A model generated the notes under the pieces. That model was given only the letters and a program-made list of their open reading frames with translations. It ran no database searches and was not told the DNA's origin. The translations under genes were made by a program, and so were the position numbers. A stretch of 64,000 bases of DNA from Duganella guangzhouensis (GTDB lineage: Bacteria > Pseudomonadota > Gammaproteobacteria > Burkholderiales > Burkholderiaceae_D): the NCBI RefSeq assembly GCF_009674535.1, contig NZ_WKJK01000017.1, positions 62,001 to 126,000 of the forward strand, given 5' to 3'. Every line of letters begins with the position of its first letter. Position 1 is the first letter of the stretch. Positions 16,112 to 24,872 of this stretch are shown piece after piece.

Positions 16112-18129
16112 GGCAGTTCCTTTGCTGGTGGTTGAAGAGTGGCTTGTTTGCGCGCGATGATCTCGGCGTCGCATTTGGGGCAGTAGGCATGGCTGCCATT
16201 CAGGTAGCCGTGCTTGGGGCAGATCGAGAAGGTCGGCGTGACCGTGATGTAGGGCAGGCCGAAGCGGCTCAGCGCGCGCCGCACCAGCGTGCGGCAGGCG
16301 GCGGCGCTCGACAGCGCTTCGGTCAGGTACAGGTGCAGCACGGTGCCGCCGGTGTATTTGCGCTGCAGCTCGTCCTGCTGTTCCAGCGCCTCGAAGGGGT
16401 CGTCGGTAAAGCCGACCGGCAGTTGCGAGGAGTTGGTGTAGTAGGGCATCTGCGGCGTGCCGGCCTGCAGGATGTTGGGATAGCGCTTGCGGTCTTCCTT
16501 GGCGAAGCGGTAGGTGGTGCCTTCGGCCGGCGTGGCTTCCAGGTTGTACATATGGCCGGTCTGTTCCTGGAATTCGACCATGCGGGCGCGCACGTGGTCC
16601 AGCAGGCGCAGCGCGAAGGCGCGGCCCCACGGTGTGGTGATGTCCTGGCGGCCGCTCGGATCGAAGTTGCGCACCATTTCGTTGATGCCGTTGACGCCCA
16701 GCGTGGAGAAGTGGTTGCGCAGTGTGCCGAGGTAGCGTTTGGTGTAGGGGAACAGGCCATTGTCCATGTGGCGCTGAATGACTTTGCGCTTGATCTCAAG
16801 GCTGTCGCGGCCCAGTTCCAGCAGCCGGTCCAGCGCGGCCATCAGGCCGGCTTCGTCGTTGCGGTGCACATAGCCGAGGCGCGCGCAGTTGATGGTGACC
16901 ACGCCCAGCGAGCCGGTTTGCTCGGCCGAGCCAAACAGGCCGTTGCCGCGCTTGAGCAGTTCGCGCAGGTCCAGCTGCAGCCGGCAGCACATCGAGCGGA
17001 TCATGTTGGGCTTCAGTTCGGAGTTGATGAAATTCTGGAAGTAGGGCAGGCCGTAGCGCGCGGTCATCTCGAACAGCAGTTCGGCGTTGGGGCTGTCCCA
17101 CGCGAAGTCCTCGGTGATGTTGTAGGTCGGGATCGGGAAGGTGAAGGCGCGGCCCTTGGCATCGCCGGCCATCATGATCTCGATGTAGGCGCGGTTGATC
17201 ATGTCCATCTCGGCTTGCAGCGCGCCGTAGGTGAACGGCATTGCTTCGCCGGCGATGTGGGGAATTTGCTCGCGCAGGTCTTCCGGGCAGACCCAATCGA
17301 AGGTGAGGTTGGTGAACGGGGTTTGCGTGCCCCAGCGCGATGGCACGTTGAGGTTGTAGATCAGCTCCTGCATATATTGTTTGACGTCGTCGTAGCGCAG
17401 TTGGTCCTTGCGGATGAAGGGCGCCATGTAGGTGTCGAAGGAGCTGAAGGCTTGGGCGCCGGCCCATTCGTTTTGCAGCGTGCCGAGGAAGTTGACGATC
17501 TGGCCGATGGCGCTGGACAGATGGCGAGGCGGGCTGGATTCGACTTTGCCGGGCACGCCGTTCAAGCCTTCGTTGAGCAGGGTGCGCAGCGACCAGCCGG
17601 CGCAATACCCGGACAGCATGTCGAGGTCGTGGATGTGCAGGTCGGCTTCGCGGTGGGCGCGGCCGATCGCGGGCGGGTAGACGTGATTGAGCCAGTAGTT
17701 GGCGATGACTTTGCCGGAGACGTTGAGTATCAGGCCGCCCAGCGAGTAGCCCTGATTGGCGTTGGCATTGACGCGCCAGTCCTGGCGGTCGAGGTATTCG
17801 TTGATGGAGCTGGCGACGTCCACCAGCGCGTGTTTGTCCTGGCGCAGTGTGGCGTGTTGTTCGCGGTAGACGATGTAGCGACGCAGCGTGTGGCGGTGGT
17901 CGGCGTCGTACAGGATGGTTTCGACGGTGTCCTGTACCAGTTCGACGCTGAGGGGGGCGTGGCGCGGCAGGGTGGATAGCTGCAGCAGTACCGCTTCGGT
18001 GAGTTGGGCGGCTTTGTGGGTGTCGAATTCGCCGCTGGCGCGGCCGGCGCGCAGCAGGGCGCTTTCGATTTTGTGCAGGTTGAATGGCTGCTCGCCGCCG
18101 TCGCGCTTGACGATCATGGTGTGGTGCAT
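16099..18129 (-). CDS. nrdD: Anaerobic ribonucleoside-triphosphate reductase, large chain lacking the glycyl-radical loop
   Basis: A 676-residue class III ribonucleotide reductase, which makes deoxynucleotides without oxygen. An N-terminal ATP-cone (about 1-95: VKRDGGEQPFNLHKIESALL) is followed by the ten-stranded barrel. The C-terminal zinc site reads SICPKHGYLNGSHAYCPKC near residue 650. The protein ends shortly after this site, without the RVxGYxRP radical loop, which is encoded by the overlapping 57-residue gene. A TAA stop and a fresh ribosome site separate the two. It is the head of the nrdD-small gene-nrdG operon. Confidence 0.92.
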   Translation of the reverse strand: MHHTMIVKRDGGEQPFNLHKIESALLRAGRASGEFDTHKAAQLTEAVLLQLSTLPRHAPLSVELVQDTVETILYDADHRHTLRRYIVYREQHATLRQDKHALVDVASSINEYLDRQDWRVNANANQGYSLGGLILNVSGKVIANYWLNHVYPPAIGRAHREADLHIHDLDMLSGYCAGWSLRTLLNEGLNGVPGKVESSPPRHLSSAIGQIVNFLGTLQNEWAGAQAFSSFDTYMAPFIRKDQLRYDDVKQYMQELIYNLNVPSRWGTQTPFTNLTFDWVCPEDLREQIPHIAGEAMPFTYGALQAEMDMINRAYIEIMMAGDAKGRAFTFPIPTYNITEDFAWDSPNAELLFEMTARYGLPYFQNFINSELKPNMIRSMCCRLQLDLRELLKRGNGLFGSAEQTGSLGVVTINCARLGYVHRNDEAGLMAALDRLLELGRDSLEIKRKVIQRHMDNGLFPYTKRYLGTLRNHFSTLGVNGINEMVRNFDPSGRQDITTPWGRAFALRLLDHVRARMVEFQEQTGHMYNLEATPAEGTTYRFAKEDRKRYPNILQAGTPQMPYYTNSSQLPVGFTDDPFEALEQQDELQRKYTGGTVLHLYLTEALSSAAACRTLVRRALSRFGLPYITVTPTFSICPKHGYLNGSHAYCPKCDAEIIARKQATLQPPAKELPCTQ

Positions 18130-18211
18130 ATGACCCCGTATCTAGTTGGTTTGGTGTTGCGATCACTATATATGGTGGTTTTGTGGGTGGTTAGTGCTAT
18201 CTAGGGTTTTC

Positions 18212-18225
18212 TTGATCTGGCTTAT
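18212..18225. promoter_or_regulatory. Imperfect FNR/Dnr-like site before nrdD
   Basis: TTGATCTGGCTTAT has a perfect TTGAT half and a poor second half. It overlaps the end of the sco gene, about 90 bases before the nrdD start. The same flanking TTTTCTTGAT occurs in front of narK1/norB (23468) and, as TTTCTTGAT, near nnrS (42414). It may be a weak site for the Dnr-like regulator. Confidence 0.35.
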
Positions 18226-18818
18226 CTTTTGACGATGGCGGCGATCTGTTTGACGAAGGCGGGATCGGGTTCGACCTCGAGGCGTGTGCTGTCGGCTTGC
18301 ACGCTGCCGTTGTGGTCCAGCAGAACGATGCGGGTGGTGTGGTTGATTTCGCCGTTGTCCAGCGCGCGGTAGCGGATGTTGAGGGCGGCGGCCAGCAGGC
18401 GGGTGTCGTTGTCGTTGGCGGCGACGGCGAGGCGGTATTGGCTGGCGTCGAGCTGCTGCATGTGGGCCAGCATGGCCAGCGATTTTGGGTTGTCGCGTTG
18501 TGGATCGAGGCTGATCAGTAGTACGCGTAGATGCTTGCCGTTGGCGCCGAGCGCGCCGACGGTGCGCTTCAGCGTTTCGATAACGATCGGGCAGGCCGAG
18601 TGGCAGTTCCCGTAAAACATGGTGACCAGCAGCGGTGCGCCGGCCATGTCGCGCAGTGTGAAGTGCTGGCCGGCGGCGTCGGTGAGCGGGGTGGTGAGCT
18701 GGTAGAGCGAGTCGATCGCCGTCGCCGCCGCGCCCACCGGTGCGGCTGGCCCGGCATGCGCTGCGCCGGCGAGTGCGATTGTGCTGGCGATCATGATCGC
18801 GCTGATGGCTGTTTTCAT
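18222..18818 (-). CDS. SCO1/SenC family thioredoxin-like copper protein
   Basis: A 198-residue exported protein. The signal peptide spans about residues 1-22 (ALAGAAHA). The SCO copper site is C72-x3-C76 in FYGNCHSACPIV, with the conserved downstream histidine in INHTTRIVLLD. SCO proteins deliver copper to CuA or other copper enzymes or act as periplasmic thiol reductases. Here the gene overlaps nirV by 4 bases and closes the norB-nirK-nirV-sco operon, so delivery of copper to NirK is the likely job, inferred from position. Confidence 0.85.
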   Translation of the reverse strand: MKTAISAIMIASTIALAGAAHAGPAAPVGAAATAIDSLYQLTTPLTDAAGQHFTLRDMAGAPLLVTMFYGNCHSACPIVIETLKRTVGALGANGKHLRVLLISLDPQRDNPKSLAMLAHMQQLDASQYRLAVAANDNDTRLLAAALNIRYRALDNGEINHTTRIVLLDHNGSVQADSTRLEVEPDPAFVKQIAAIVKR

Positions 18819-19636
18819 GGTGTGGCTCCTGGTTCGTGATTGGCTGGATCGCGCACGCAGCGGAATCCGAGATTGGCGCCATCCTGCCGGGCTTCCATGG
18901 CGGACAGCAGGGCAAGGCGCATGAGGATGGCGTAGTTGCGGCGGTCGGACAGGTTGACGGCGGCGCCGCCACAGTAATCGAGCTGCTTTTGTTCACCCTT
19001 GGCGCGGCTGTCGGCGTTGACGAATAGACCGCTGTAGTCTTCGACCCATTCCCACACCAGGCCGTGCAGGTCGTGGATGTTGTAGTAGTTGGCTGGCGTG
19101 CTGGCTACCGCGCCGGGTGGGGCTTTGCCAGCGTCGGCGTACCAGCGCAGGATAGTGGATAGCCATTCGTCGTCATCGCGGGCGTCGGCGCGTGTGGTGT
19201 CGGCAGCGGCGGCGAATTCCCATTCGTGCCAGCGTGGCAAACGGGCTTGCTCGGCGGCGCAATAGGCTTGCGCCGCGTACCAGCTGACGTTAACCACCGG
19301 CGCGTCGGACGCGGCTTGCGCGAAATGCGCCAGATAGGTCGGCGCAGTGAACAGGTTTGGCGCCTGGCCGCGCTGCCAGGAAGGCGAGGCTTGCAGGAAG
19401 GTCGCGAACTCGCGATTGGTCACAAGGCGGCTGCGCATCAGGAACGGCGCCACCCGCGCTTCCGCCGTCACGCCATCCGCCGGCAGCACACTGCGCAGCG
19501 CGCCGCCAGCGATGGCGCGATACTCCGGCCCCGCCGCTGCCGCGCCCCACGACAGCGCCGCCGCCGCCATCGCGGCTGCGGCGAATGCCATCGGGTGGCG
19601 GCGTGAGGCCCGGTGCGGTTGGGCCAACGCGTTCAT
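18815..19636 (-). CDS. nirV: NirV-like formylglycine-generating-enzyme domain protein
   Basis: A 273-residue exported protein with an N-terminal hydrophobic signal (about 15-35) and an FGE-sulfatase (SUMF1-type) domain. Visible motifs are FLMRSRLVTNREFATFLQ, VVNVSWYAAQAYCAAEQARL, LVWEWVEDYSGLF and NLGFRCVRD. NirV is the usual companion of copper nitrite reductase, with unproven function. It overlaps nirK by 4 bases upstream and sco by 4 downstream. The symbol rests on this position plus the domain. Confidence 0.82.
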   Translation of the reverse strand: MNALAQPHRASRRHPMAFAAAAMAAAALSWGAAAAGPEYRAIAGGALRSVLPADGVTAEARVAPFLMRSRLVTNREFATFLQASPSWQRGQAPNLFTAPTYLAHFAQAASDAPVVNVSWYAAQAYCAAEQARLPRWHEWEFAAAADTTRADARDDDEWLSTILRWYADAGKAPPGAVASTPANYYNIHDLHGLVWEWVEDYSGLFVNADSRAKGEQKQLDYCGGAAVNLSDRRNYAILMRLALLSAMEARQDGANLGFRCVRDPANHEPGATP

Positions 19637-21090
19637 GGCTGACGGTTTTTACGCATGTCGCGTACATGCGCCGGTGTCAGCACTGGCTTGCCGCCGTTGA
19701 GATCCACGCTGACGTAGTTGATAACCGCCGCGATATCCTCATCGCTGAGATCCTGCGCCGGCATCACGCCGTTGTAATGATCGCCGTTGACGACAATCTC
19801 GCCGTTACGCCCATTCAGCACGATGTGCGCCATCTCATACGGCCGCTCCTTGAAAAAGTCCGAATTGGCCAGGGGAGGGAACACGCCCGCCACGCCTTCG
19901 CCCTTGGATTGATGGCACGCCGTGCAGCTGCTGTCATACACCGCCTTGCCACGCGCCAGCTGGCCCTTGTCCAGCGCCACCGCCACATGCGTCGCCGCAG
20001 GCGTGGCCCCAGACGCGGTGGCCGTGGCAGCGCCCGCAGCGGCAACCTTTACCACGCTGTTGGCGCTCGCCTTGGCCGCCACCAATGGCGTCTTGACCCC
20101 TTTACCGTAGATCTCCGGCCGCTCCGGCCCACTCACCGCCAGCAGCCCGATCGCGCCCTTGTTGAAAGCGCGCGTCAGCGAATGATCGACCAGCGTCAGA
20201 TTACCCGGCACCTTAGGCGTGAATTCGACGATTGCCGAGCCACCGGCCGGCACCATGGTGGTCTGCACCTGCTCCTGATAGCGCAAGCCACCCTCGGTGT
20301 ACACCTTGTCGAAAATCGCGCCAATCACGTGGAAGCTGGACGTGATATTCGGCCCGCCGACGCCAAAGAACAGCCGCACCTTGTCATTGGCCTTGGCGGT
20401 CAGCGCATTGGCCCCGGTCAGCGCGCCGTCGGCACCGTTGAACAGCACATAGGTCGGCTTCTCGTCGATCGCCTTCTGCTGATCGAACGCCTGCGCGCCG
20501 GGTGCGCGGTAGGCACCGCTGGTGTAGAAATCGCCCTGCATCACGTAGTACTCTTTGTCGACCTTGGACATGCCTTCCTTCGGCTCGACCAGAATCATGC
20601 CGTACATGCCGTTCGCCACATGCATGCCGACTGGCGCGGTGGCGCAGTGATACACATACAGGCCGGGATTGAGCGCCTTGAAGCTGAATGTGGCCTCATT
20701 GCCCGGCGCGATCAGCGTTTGCGCGGCGCCGCCACCGGGACCGGTCACCGCGTGCAGATCGATATTGTGCGGCAGCTTGTTGTCCGGCAGATTTTGCAGA
20801 TGCAGCTCCACCGTGTCGCCCTCGCGCACCCGTATCATCTTGCCTGGCACCGTGCCGCCAAAAGTCCAGAAGGTGTACAGCGTGTCCGGCGCGATCTCGC
20901 GCTGAACTTCCTCCACCGTCAGGTGCACCACCACCCGCGCCGGCGTCTTGCGGGTGATCTGCGGTGGCAGCAGCGGTGGCGCTACCAGTTCCTGCGTGAT
21001 GACCGGCAGCGCCGGTTCGGCAAAACTTTGTGACATCATCAGCAGCGCCGCAGTGACGGCCGCTGTGGCAAGCTTGAATTGCGTTTTCAT
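19633..21090 (-). CDS. nirK: Copper nitrite reductase with C-terminal cytochrome c domain
   Basis: A 485-residue periplasmic enzyme reducing nitrite to NO. The signal peptide ends near SFA-EP. Type 1 copper ligands are H108, C149, H157 and M162; type 2 ligands are H113, H148 and H254. The short YHCATAPVGMHVANGMYG loop is of the AniA-like class. An Ala/Thr-rich linker (340-368) joins a heme c domain with C389-x2-C392-H393 and likely axial M443. Such three-domain NirKs carry their own electron-entry heme. The start at 21090 follows GAGGAG; the longer upstream frame has no signal peptide. It lies between norB and nirV. Confidence 0.94.
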   Translation of the reverse strand: MKTQFKLATAAVTAALLMMSQSFAEPALPVITQELVAPPLLPPQITRKTPARVVVHLTVEEVQREIAPDTLYTFWTFGGTVPGKMIRVREGDTVELHLQNLPDNKLPHNIDLHAVTGPGGGAAQTLIAPGNEATFSFKALNPGLYVYHCATAPVGMHVANGMYGMILVEPKEGMSKVDKEYYVMQGDFYTSGAYRAPGAQAFDQQKAIDEKPTYVLFNGADGALTGANALTAKANDKVRLFFGVGGPNITSSFHVIGAIFDKVYTEGGLRYQEQVQTTMVPAGGSAIVEFTPKVPGNLTLVDHSLTRAFNKGAIGLLAVSGPERPEIYGKGVKTPLVAAKASANSVVKVAAAGAATATASGATPAATHVAVALDKGQLARGKAVYDSSCTACHQSKGEGVAGVFPPLANSDFFKERPYEMAHIVLNGRNGEIVVNGDHYNGVMPAQDLSDEDIAAVINYVSVDLNGGKPVLTPAHVRDMRKNRQP

Positions 21091-21115
21091 TGGATACTCC
21101 TCGTGGTAGTGAAGG

Positions 21116-23380
21116 TCAGGCGTGATCGGCGATGGCGGCGCTGCTTTGCTTGCGTGCCACCAGCAGGCGCCACGCGAATAGCGCCAGGAACAGCGTGCCG
21201 ATGGCGAACACCACATCGCCCGGCACCCGCAGCCACACCAGCGTTTCCATGAATGGCGAGTGAATCAGCTCGGGCGAGCGGGCGTACCACATGCCCGTGC
21301 TGATGCTGGCCCAGGCCTGGTAGACGCCGGCCGGCACCAGCGAGATAAACACCATCATCGCCAGGCCGATGTTCAGGCACCAGAACATCGGCCGCAGCAG
21401 CGCGTCCGACCACGCCAGCCGGCTGCTCATGCCGCGCAGGCAGAACAGCAGCAGGCCGATGCCCAGCATGCCGTACACGCCAAACAGCGCGGCGTGGCCG
21501 TGGGCGGCGGTCATGTTCAAGCCCTGCATGTAGTACAGCGCGAGCGGGGTGTTGATCGAGAAGCCGAGCAGGCCGGCGCCGACCGTGTTCCAGAAGCCGA
21601 CCGCGATGAAGCACAGGATCGACCAGCGGTAGCTGCCGACCCATGGCGCGGCCTTGGAGCGCTGGTAGTTGCGCCAGGCTTCGATGCCGATCAGCGACAG
21701 CGGCACCACTTCCAGCGCCGAAAACATGGCGCCGATCGCGATCACAAAGGTGGGGGTGCCGGTGAAGTACAGGTGGTGCAGCGTGCCGAGGATGCCGCCG
21801 AACAGGAACACGATGGTCTCCAGCACGATGGCGTTGTTGGCGCTGGCGGCGCGGATCAGGCCCAGACGGGTGAACAGCAGCGCGATGACGGCGGTGGCAA
21901 ACACTTCGAAGAAGCCTTCCACCCACAGGTGCACCAGCCACCAGCGCCAGTATTCGATCATCGAGTAGTGACTGTGCCGGCCCCAGGTCAGCGAGGTGGC
22001 GTAGAAGCCGCCGATGCACAGCGCCGACAGGAACACCATGACGATCAGGCCACGGCTGTCGGAAGGCTTGCGCAGCGCCGGCCACAGCGCGCGGCCCAGC
22101 AGCGTGACCCAGAACAGCAGGCCGACAAACAGCAGGATTTGCCACACCCGGCCCATGCTGGTGAATTCCAGCCCCTGGTTGCCGAGCCAGAAGGCGAATG
22201 CCGTGCCTTTGTGCTGCAGCGATCCGAGCCAGCCCATGGCGGTGGAGCCGGCCACGATGAACAGCAGCGCGTAGAACAGCAGGTTGACGCCCAGCTTCTG
22301 GAAGCGCGGCTCGTGGCCGGAGATGGCGGGCGCGATATACAGGCCGGTGGCCAGCCAGGCGGTGGCGATCCATAGCACCGCGAACTGGGTGTGGATGGTG
22401 CGACTGACCACGAATGGCAGCACGTCGGCCAGCGGGAAGCCGAAGAAGCTGTGGCCTTCGACCGCGTAGTGGGCGGTGATGACGCCCATACCGACTTGCG
22501 CCAGGATCAGCGCGATCACCACGAAGAAGTATTTGCGGGTGGCCAGCATCGATGGTGTTGGCTTCAGGTTGAACAGCGGGTCGGCCTTGGGTGGCGCCGG
22601 ATCTTGCTCTTCCTTGGCGGCCGAGTGGGCCATGACCATGGCGGCGATCGCGCCTATCATCAGGATTACGCTGGCGATCGACCAGATGCCCGCTTCGGCG
22701 CTGGGCCGGTTGTCGATCAGCGGTTCGTGCGGCCAGTTGCTGGTGTAGCTGAGGCCTGTGGCGCCGGGACGGTCGGTGGCGGCGGCCCAGGCTGACCAGA
22801 ACACGAATGCCGGCAGCGCGCGCAGGTCGTCGGCGTCGACCACCGAATTGGCGTTCATCGCATATTGTTCGCGCAGCTTGTCGAGGCTACGGGCGTCGCC
22901 AAACAGGTCGATGTAGTGCTGTGCGACCTCGCGCACGGCGGCGGCGCGGTCGGCCGACAGCACGATGGTGGCGCGCGTGGCGTCATAGCTGTTGCGGCGC
23001 ATTTCCTCCTTCAGGCGGGCGTTGAGCGCGGCCTGGGTGGCCTTGTTCAAGTCGTCGAAGTTGGCGCCGTAGTCGCGCCGGGCCCAGATCTGGCGCAGCG
23101 CCAGCGCTTCGCGGTGCAGCCAGTCGGCCGACCAGTCGGGGGCGACGTAGCTGCCGTGGCCCCAGACGGTGCCGAGCTGCTGGCCGCCGGCCGATAGCCA
23201 CGCCTGCTGGCCGCGATCGACCTGGCCGGGGCCGAACAGCGCTTCGCCGTCGGCGCTGATGATGTGTTGGGGGATGGGTGGCGCCGCCAGGTAGATTTGC
23301 GCGCCCACCCAGCCGAGCACGGCGAAGGAGAGGGCGCAGATGACGGCCAGCCAGGTCCAGAGCTTGCGTGTGGCGTGCAT
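21116..23380 (-). CDS. norB: Quinol-dependent nitric oxide reductase (qNor)
   Basis: A 754-residue, 14-helix heme-copper family enzyme reducing NO to N2O with quinol electrons. The N-terminal helix and NorC-like soluble extension (about 10-230, with WGHGSYVAPDWSADWLHRE) mark the single-subunit quinol type. The catalytic core has the His ligands in RTIHTQFAVLW, HLWVEGFFEVFA, LHHLYFTG and AAHGHAALFGVYG. Glutamate in the VEGFFE segment is typical of NORs. It heads the operon with nirK 25 bases downstream and is divergent from narK1. Confidence 0.94.
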   Translation of the reverse strand: MHATRKLWTWLAVICALSFAVLGWVGAQIYLAAPPIPQHIISADGEALFGPGQVDRGQQAWLSAGGQQLGTVWGHGSYVAPDWSADWLHREALALRQIWARRDYGANFDDLNKATQAALNARLKEEMRRNSYDATRATIVLSADRAAAVREVAQHYIDLFGDARSLDKLREQYAMNANSVVDADDLRALPAFVFWSAWAAATDRPGATGLSYTSNWPHEPLIDNRPSAEAGIWSIASVILMIGAIAAMVMAHSAAKEEQDPAPPKADPLFNLKPTPSMLATRKYFFVVIALILAQVGMGVITAHYAVEGHSFFGFPLADVLPFVVSRTIHTQFAVLWIATAWLATGLYIAPAISGHEPRFQKLGVNLLFYALLFIVAGSTAMGWLGSLQHKGTAFAFWLGNQGLEFTSMGRVWQILLFVGLLFWVTLLGRALWPALRKPSDSRGLIVMVFLSALCIGGFYATSLTWGRHSHYSMIEYWRWWLVHLWVEGFFEVFATAVIALLFTRLGLIRAASANNAIVLETIVFLFGGILGTLHHLYFTGTPTFVIAIGAMFSALEVVPLSLIGIEAWRNYQRSKAAPWVGSYRWSILCFIAVGFWNTVGAGLLGFSINTPLALYYMQGLNMTAAHGHAALFGVYGMLGIGLLLFCLRGMSSRLAWSDALLRPMFWCLNIGLAMMVFISLVPAGVYQAWASISTGMWYARSPELIHSPFMETLVWLRVPGDVVFAIGTLFLALFAWRLLVARKQSSAAIADHA

Positions 23381-23596
23381 GACGTGGTTCCTTATGAAGG
23401 CTTGTCGGATCGACGCCGCCGATTCTAGGCTGCGGCCCGTGGCGCGCCTAACCGGCTTGGGGTTTTCTTGATTTGGCCGGCTTTTTGGCGTGCCTCTAGT
23501 CCTTTCGGGCTAGGCGGGCTAGCCGTGATGCCGATGGTCGGCGCGGGCGCCGCCGCGTACCCTGATGCCATCCCTATGTGTATCAGGAGAGTTGAC
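23381..23596. promoter_or_regulatory. Divergent norB/narK1 control region with CTAG repeats
   Basis: These 216 bases separate norB from narK1. They hold an FNR-like half site, TTGATTTGGCCGGC (23468-23481). Next come CTAGTCC (23496-23502) and two CGGGCTAG words (23506-23513 and 23515-23522) 9 bases apart. TAGTCCT-TT-CGGGCTA (23497-23512) has a 7-2-7 inverted layout reminiscent of NarL sites, although the E. coli half site is TACYYMT. The 13-mer CTAGTCCTTTCGG is repeated exactly at 29655. AGGAGA at 23585 serves the narK1 GTG. Confidence 0.5.
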
Positions 23597-24844
23597 GTGT
23601 CTAAGCAAAACAAGGCGGTGCGGGTGCTGGCCAGCAGCACGCTGTCGTTCACGATCTGCTTCGCGATCTGGATGATGTTCGCGGTGCTGGGCATCCCGAT
23701 CAAGAAGATGTTGGGCCTGAACGAGACCGAGTTCGGCCTGCTGGCGGCGATGCCGGTGTTGAGCGGTTCGCTGGTGCGGGTGCCGCTCGGTATCTGGTGC
23801 GACAAGTACGGTGGCCGCATTGTGTTCTTCCTGCTGATGCTGGCCACGGTGCCGGCGATTTATCTGATTGGTCTGGCCACCGCCTATTGGCAGTTCCTGG
23901 CCCTGGGCCTGTTCGTCGGCCTGGCCGGCGGCTCGTTCTCGGTTGGCACGCCGTATGTGGCGCGCTGGTTCGCCAAAGAGCGGCGCGGACTGGCGATGGG
24001 CATTTTCGGCGCCGGCAATTCCGGTTCGGCGCTGACCAAGTTTGTGGCGCCGGCCATCATCGCTGCCTGGGGCTGGCAGGCGCTGCCCACCGTGTATGCG
24101 CTGACCATGCTGGTGACGGCGCTGCTGTTCTGGGTGTTCAGCGCAACCGATCCATCGCACCAGAGCGGCGCCAGCGTGTCGTTCGCGGACCAGGTCAAAG
24201 TGCTGAAGGATCGCCGTGTGTGGCGCTACTGCCAGTACTACTCGGTGGTGTTTGGCGGCTATGTGGCGTTGGCGCTGTGGATGACCAAGTACTACGTCGG
24301 CGAATACGGCTTTGATCTGAAACTGGCGGCGCTGCTGGCGGCCTGCTTCTCGCTGCCGGGCGGCGTGCTGCGCGCGCTGGGCGGCTGGATCGCCGACCGC
24401 CACGGCGCTTACAAGGTCACGTGGTGGGTGATGTGGGTGTGCTGGGTGTGTTTCTTCCTGCTGTCCTATCCGCCGACCGCGATGCTGATCCAGACCACGC
24501 GCGGTCCGGTGCAGGTCAACCTGGCGCTGTCGCCGTGGCTCTTCACCGGCTTGTTGTTCATCGTTGGCACCGCGATGGCGGTCGGCAAAGCCTCGGTGTT
24601 CAAATTTATTGCCGACGATTTCAGCGACAACATCGGCGCCGTCTCCGGTGTGGTCGGCCTGGCCGGCGGCCTCGGTGGCTTCATCCTGCCGATCATGTTC
24701 GGCGCGCTACTGGACCTGACCGGCGTGCGCTCCAGCGCCTTCATGCTGTTGTACGGCGCGGTGTGCGTGTCGCTGGTGTGGATGCATTATTCGTTCCGCC
24801 CGGCGGTCGCCAGCACTGCCGCGCCGGCGCTGCAACCCGCTTAA
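23597..24844 (+). CDS. narK: Nitrate/nitrite transporter, NarK1-type MFS
   Basis: A 415-residue, 12-helix MFS protein. The GTG at 23597 is chosen because AGGAGA lies 6 bases upstream and the product then begins with a short VSKQNKAVRVL tail before helix 1. Nitrate-porter signatures are visible: PLGIWCDKYGGR after helix 2, GLAGGSFSVGTPYVARWF, and the glycine-rich VSGVVGLAGGLGGFILPIMF. NarK1-type proteins import nitrate by proton symport. A second narK follows 28 bases later; together they would bring nitrate in and exchange it for nitrite. Confidence 0.88.
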   Translation: MSKQNKAVRVLASSTLSFTICFAIWMMFAVLGIPIKKMLGLNETEFGLLAAMPVLSGSLVRVPLGIWCDKYGGRIVFFLLMLATVPAIYLIGLATAYWQFLALGLFVGLAGGSFSVGTPYVARWFAKERRGLAMGIFGAGNSGSALTKFVAPAIIAAWGWQALPTVYALTMLVTALLFWVFSATDPSHQSGASVSFADQVKVLKDRRVWRYCQYYSVVFGGYVALALWMTKYYVGEYGFDLKLAALLAACFSLPGGVLRALGGWIADRHGAYKVTWWVMWVCWVCFFLLSYPPTAMLIQTTRGPVQVNLALSPWLFTGLLFIVGTAMAVGKASVFKFIADDFSDNIGAVSGVVGLAGGLGGFILPIMFGALLDLTGVRSSAFMLLYGAVCVSLVWMHYSFRPAVASTAAPALQPA

Positions 24845-24872
24845 CTCAAGGAATAAACTCAAGGAGTATATG

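Noticed and set aside
16099..16150. Programmed -1 frameshift joining nrdD to the glycyl-radical frame
   Set aside because: The frames are related by -1, but no slippery heptamer is present near the nrdD stop, and the small frame has its own ATG and ribosome site. Independent translation is the simpler reading.
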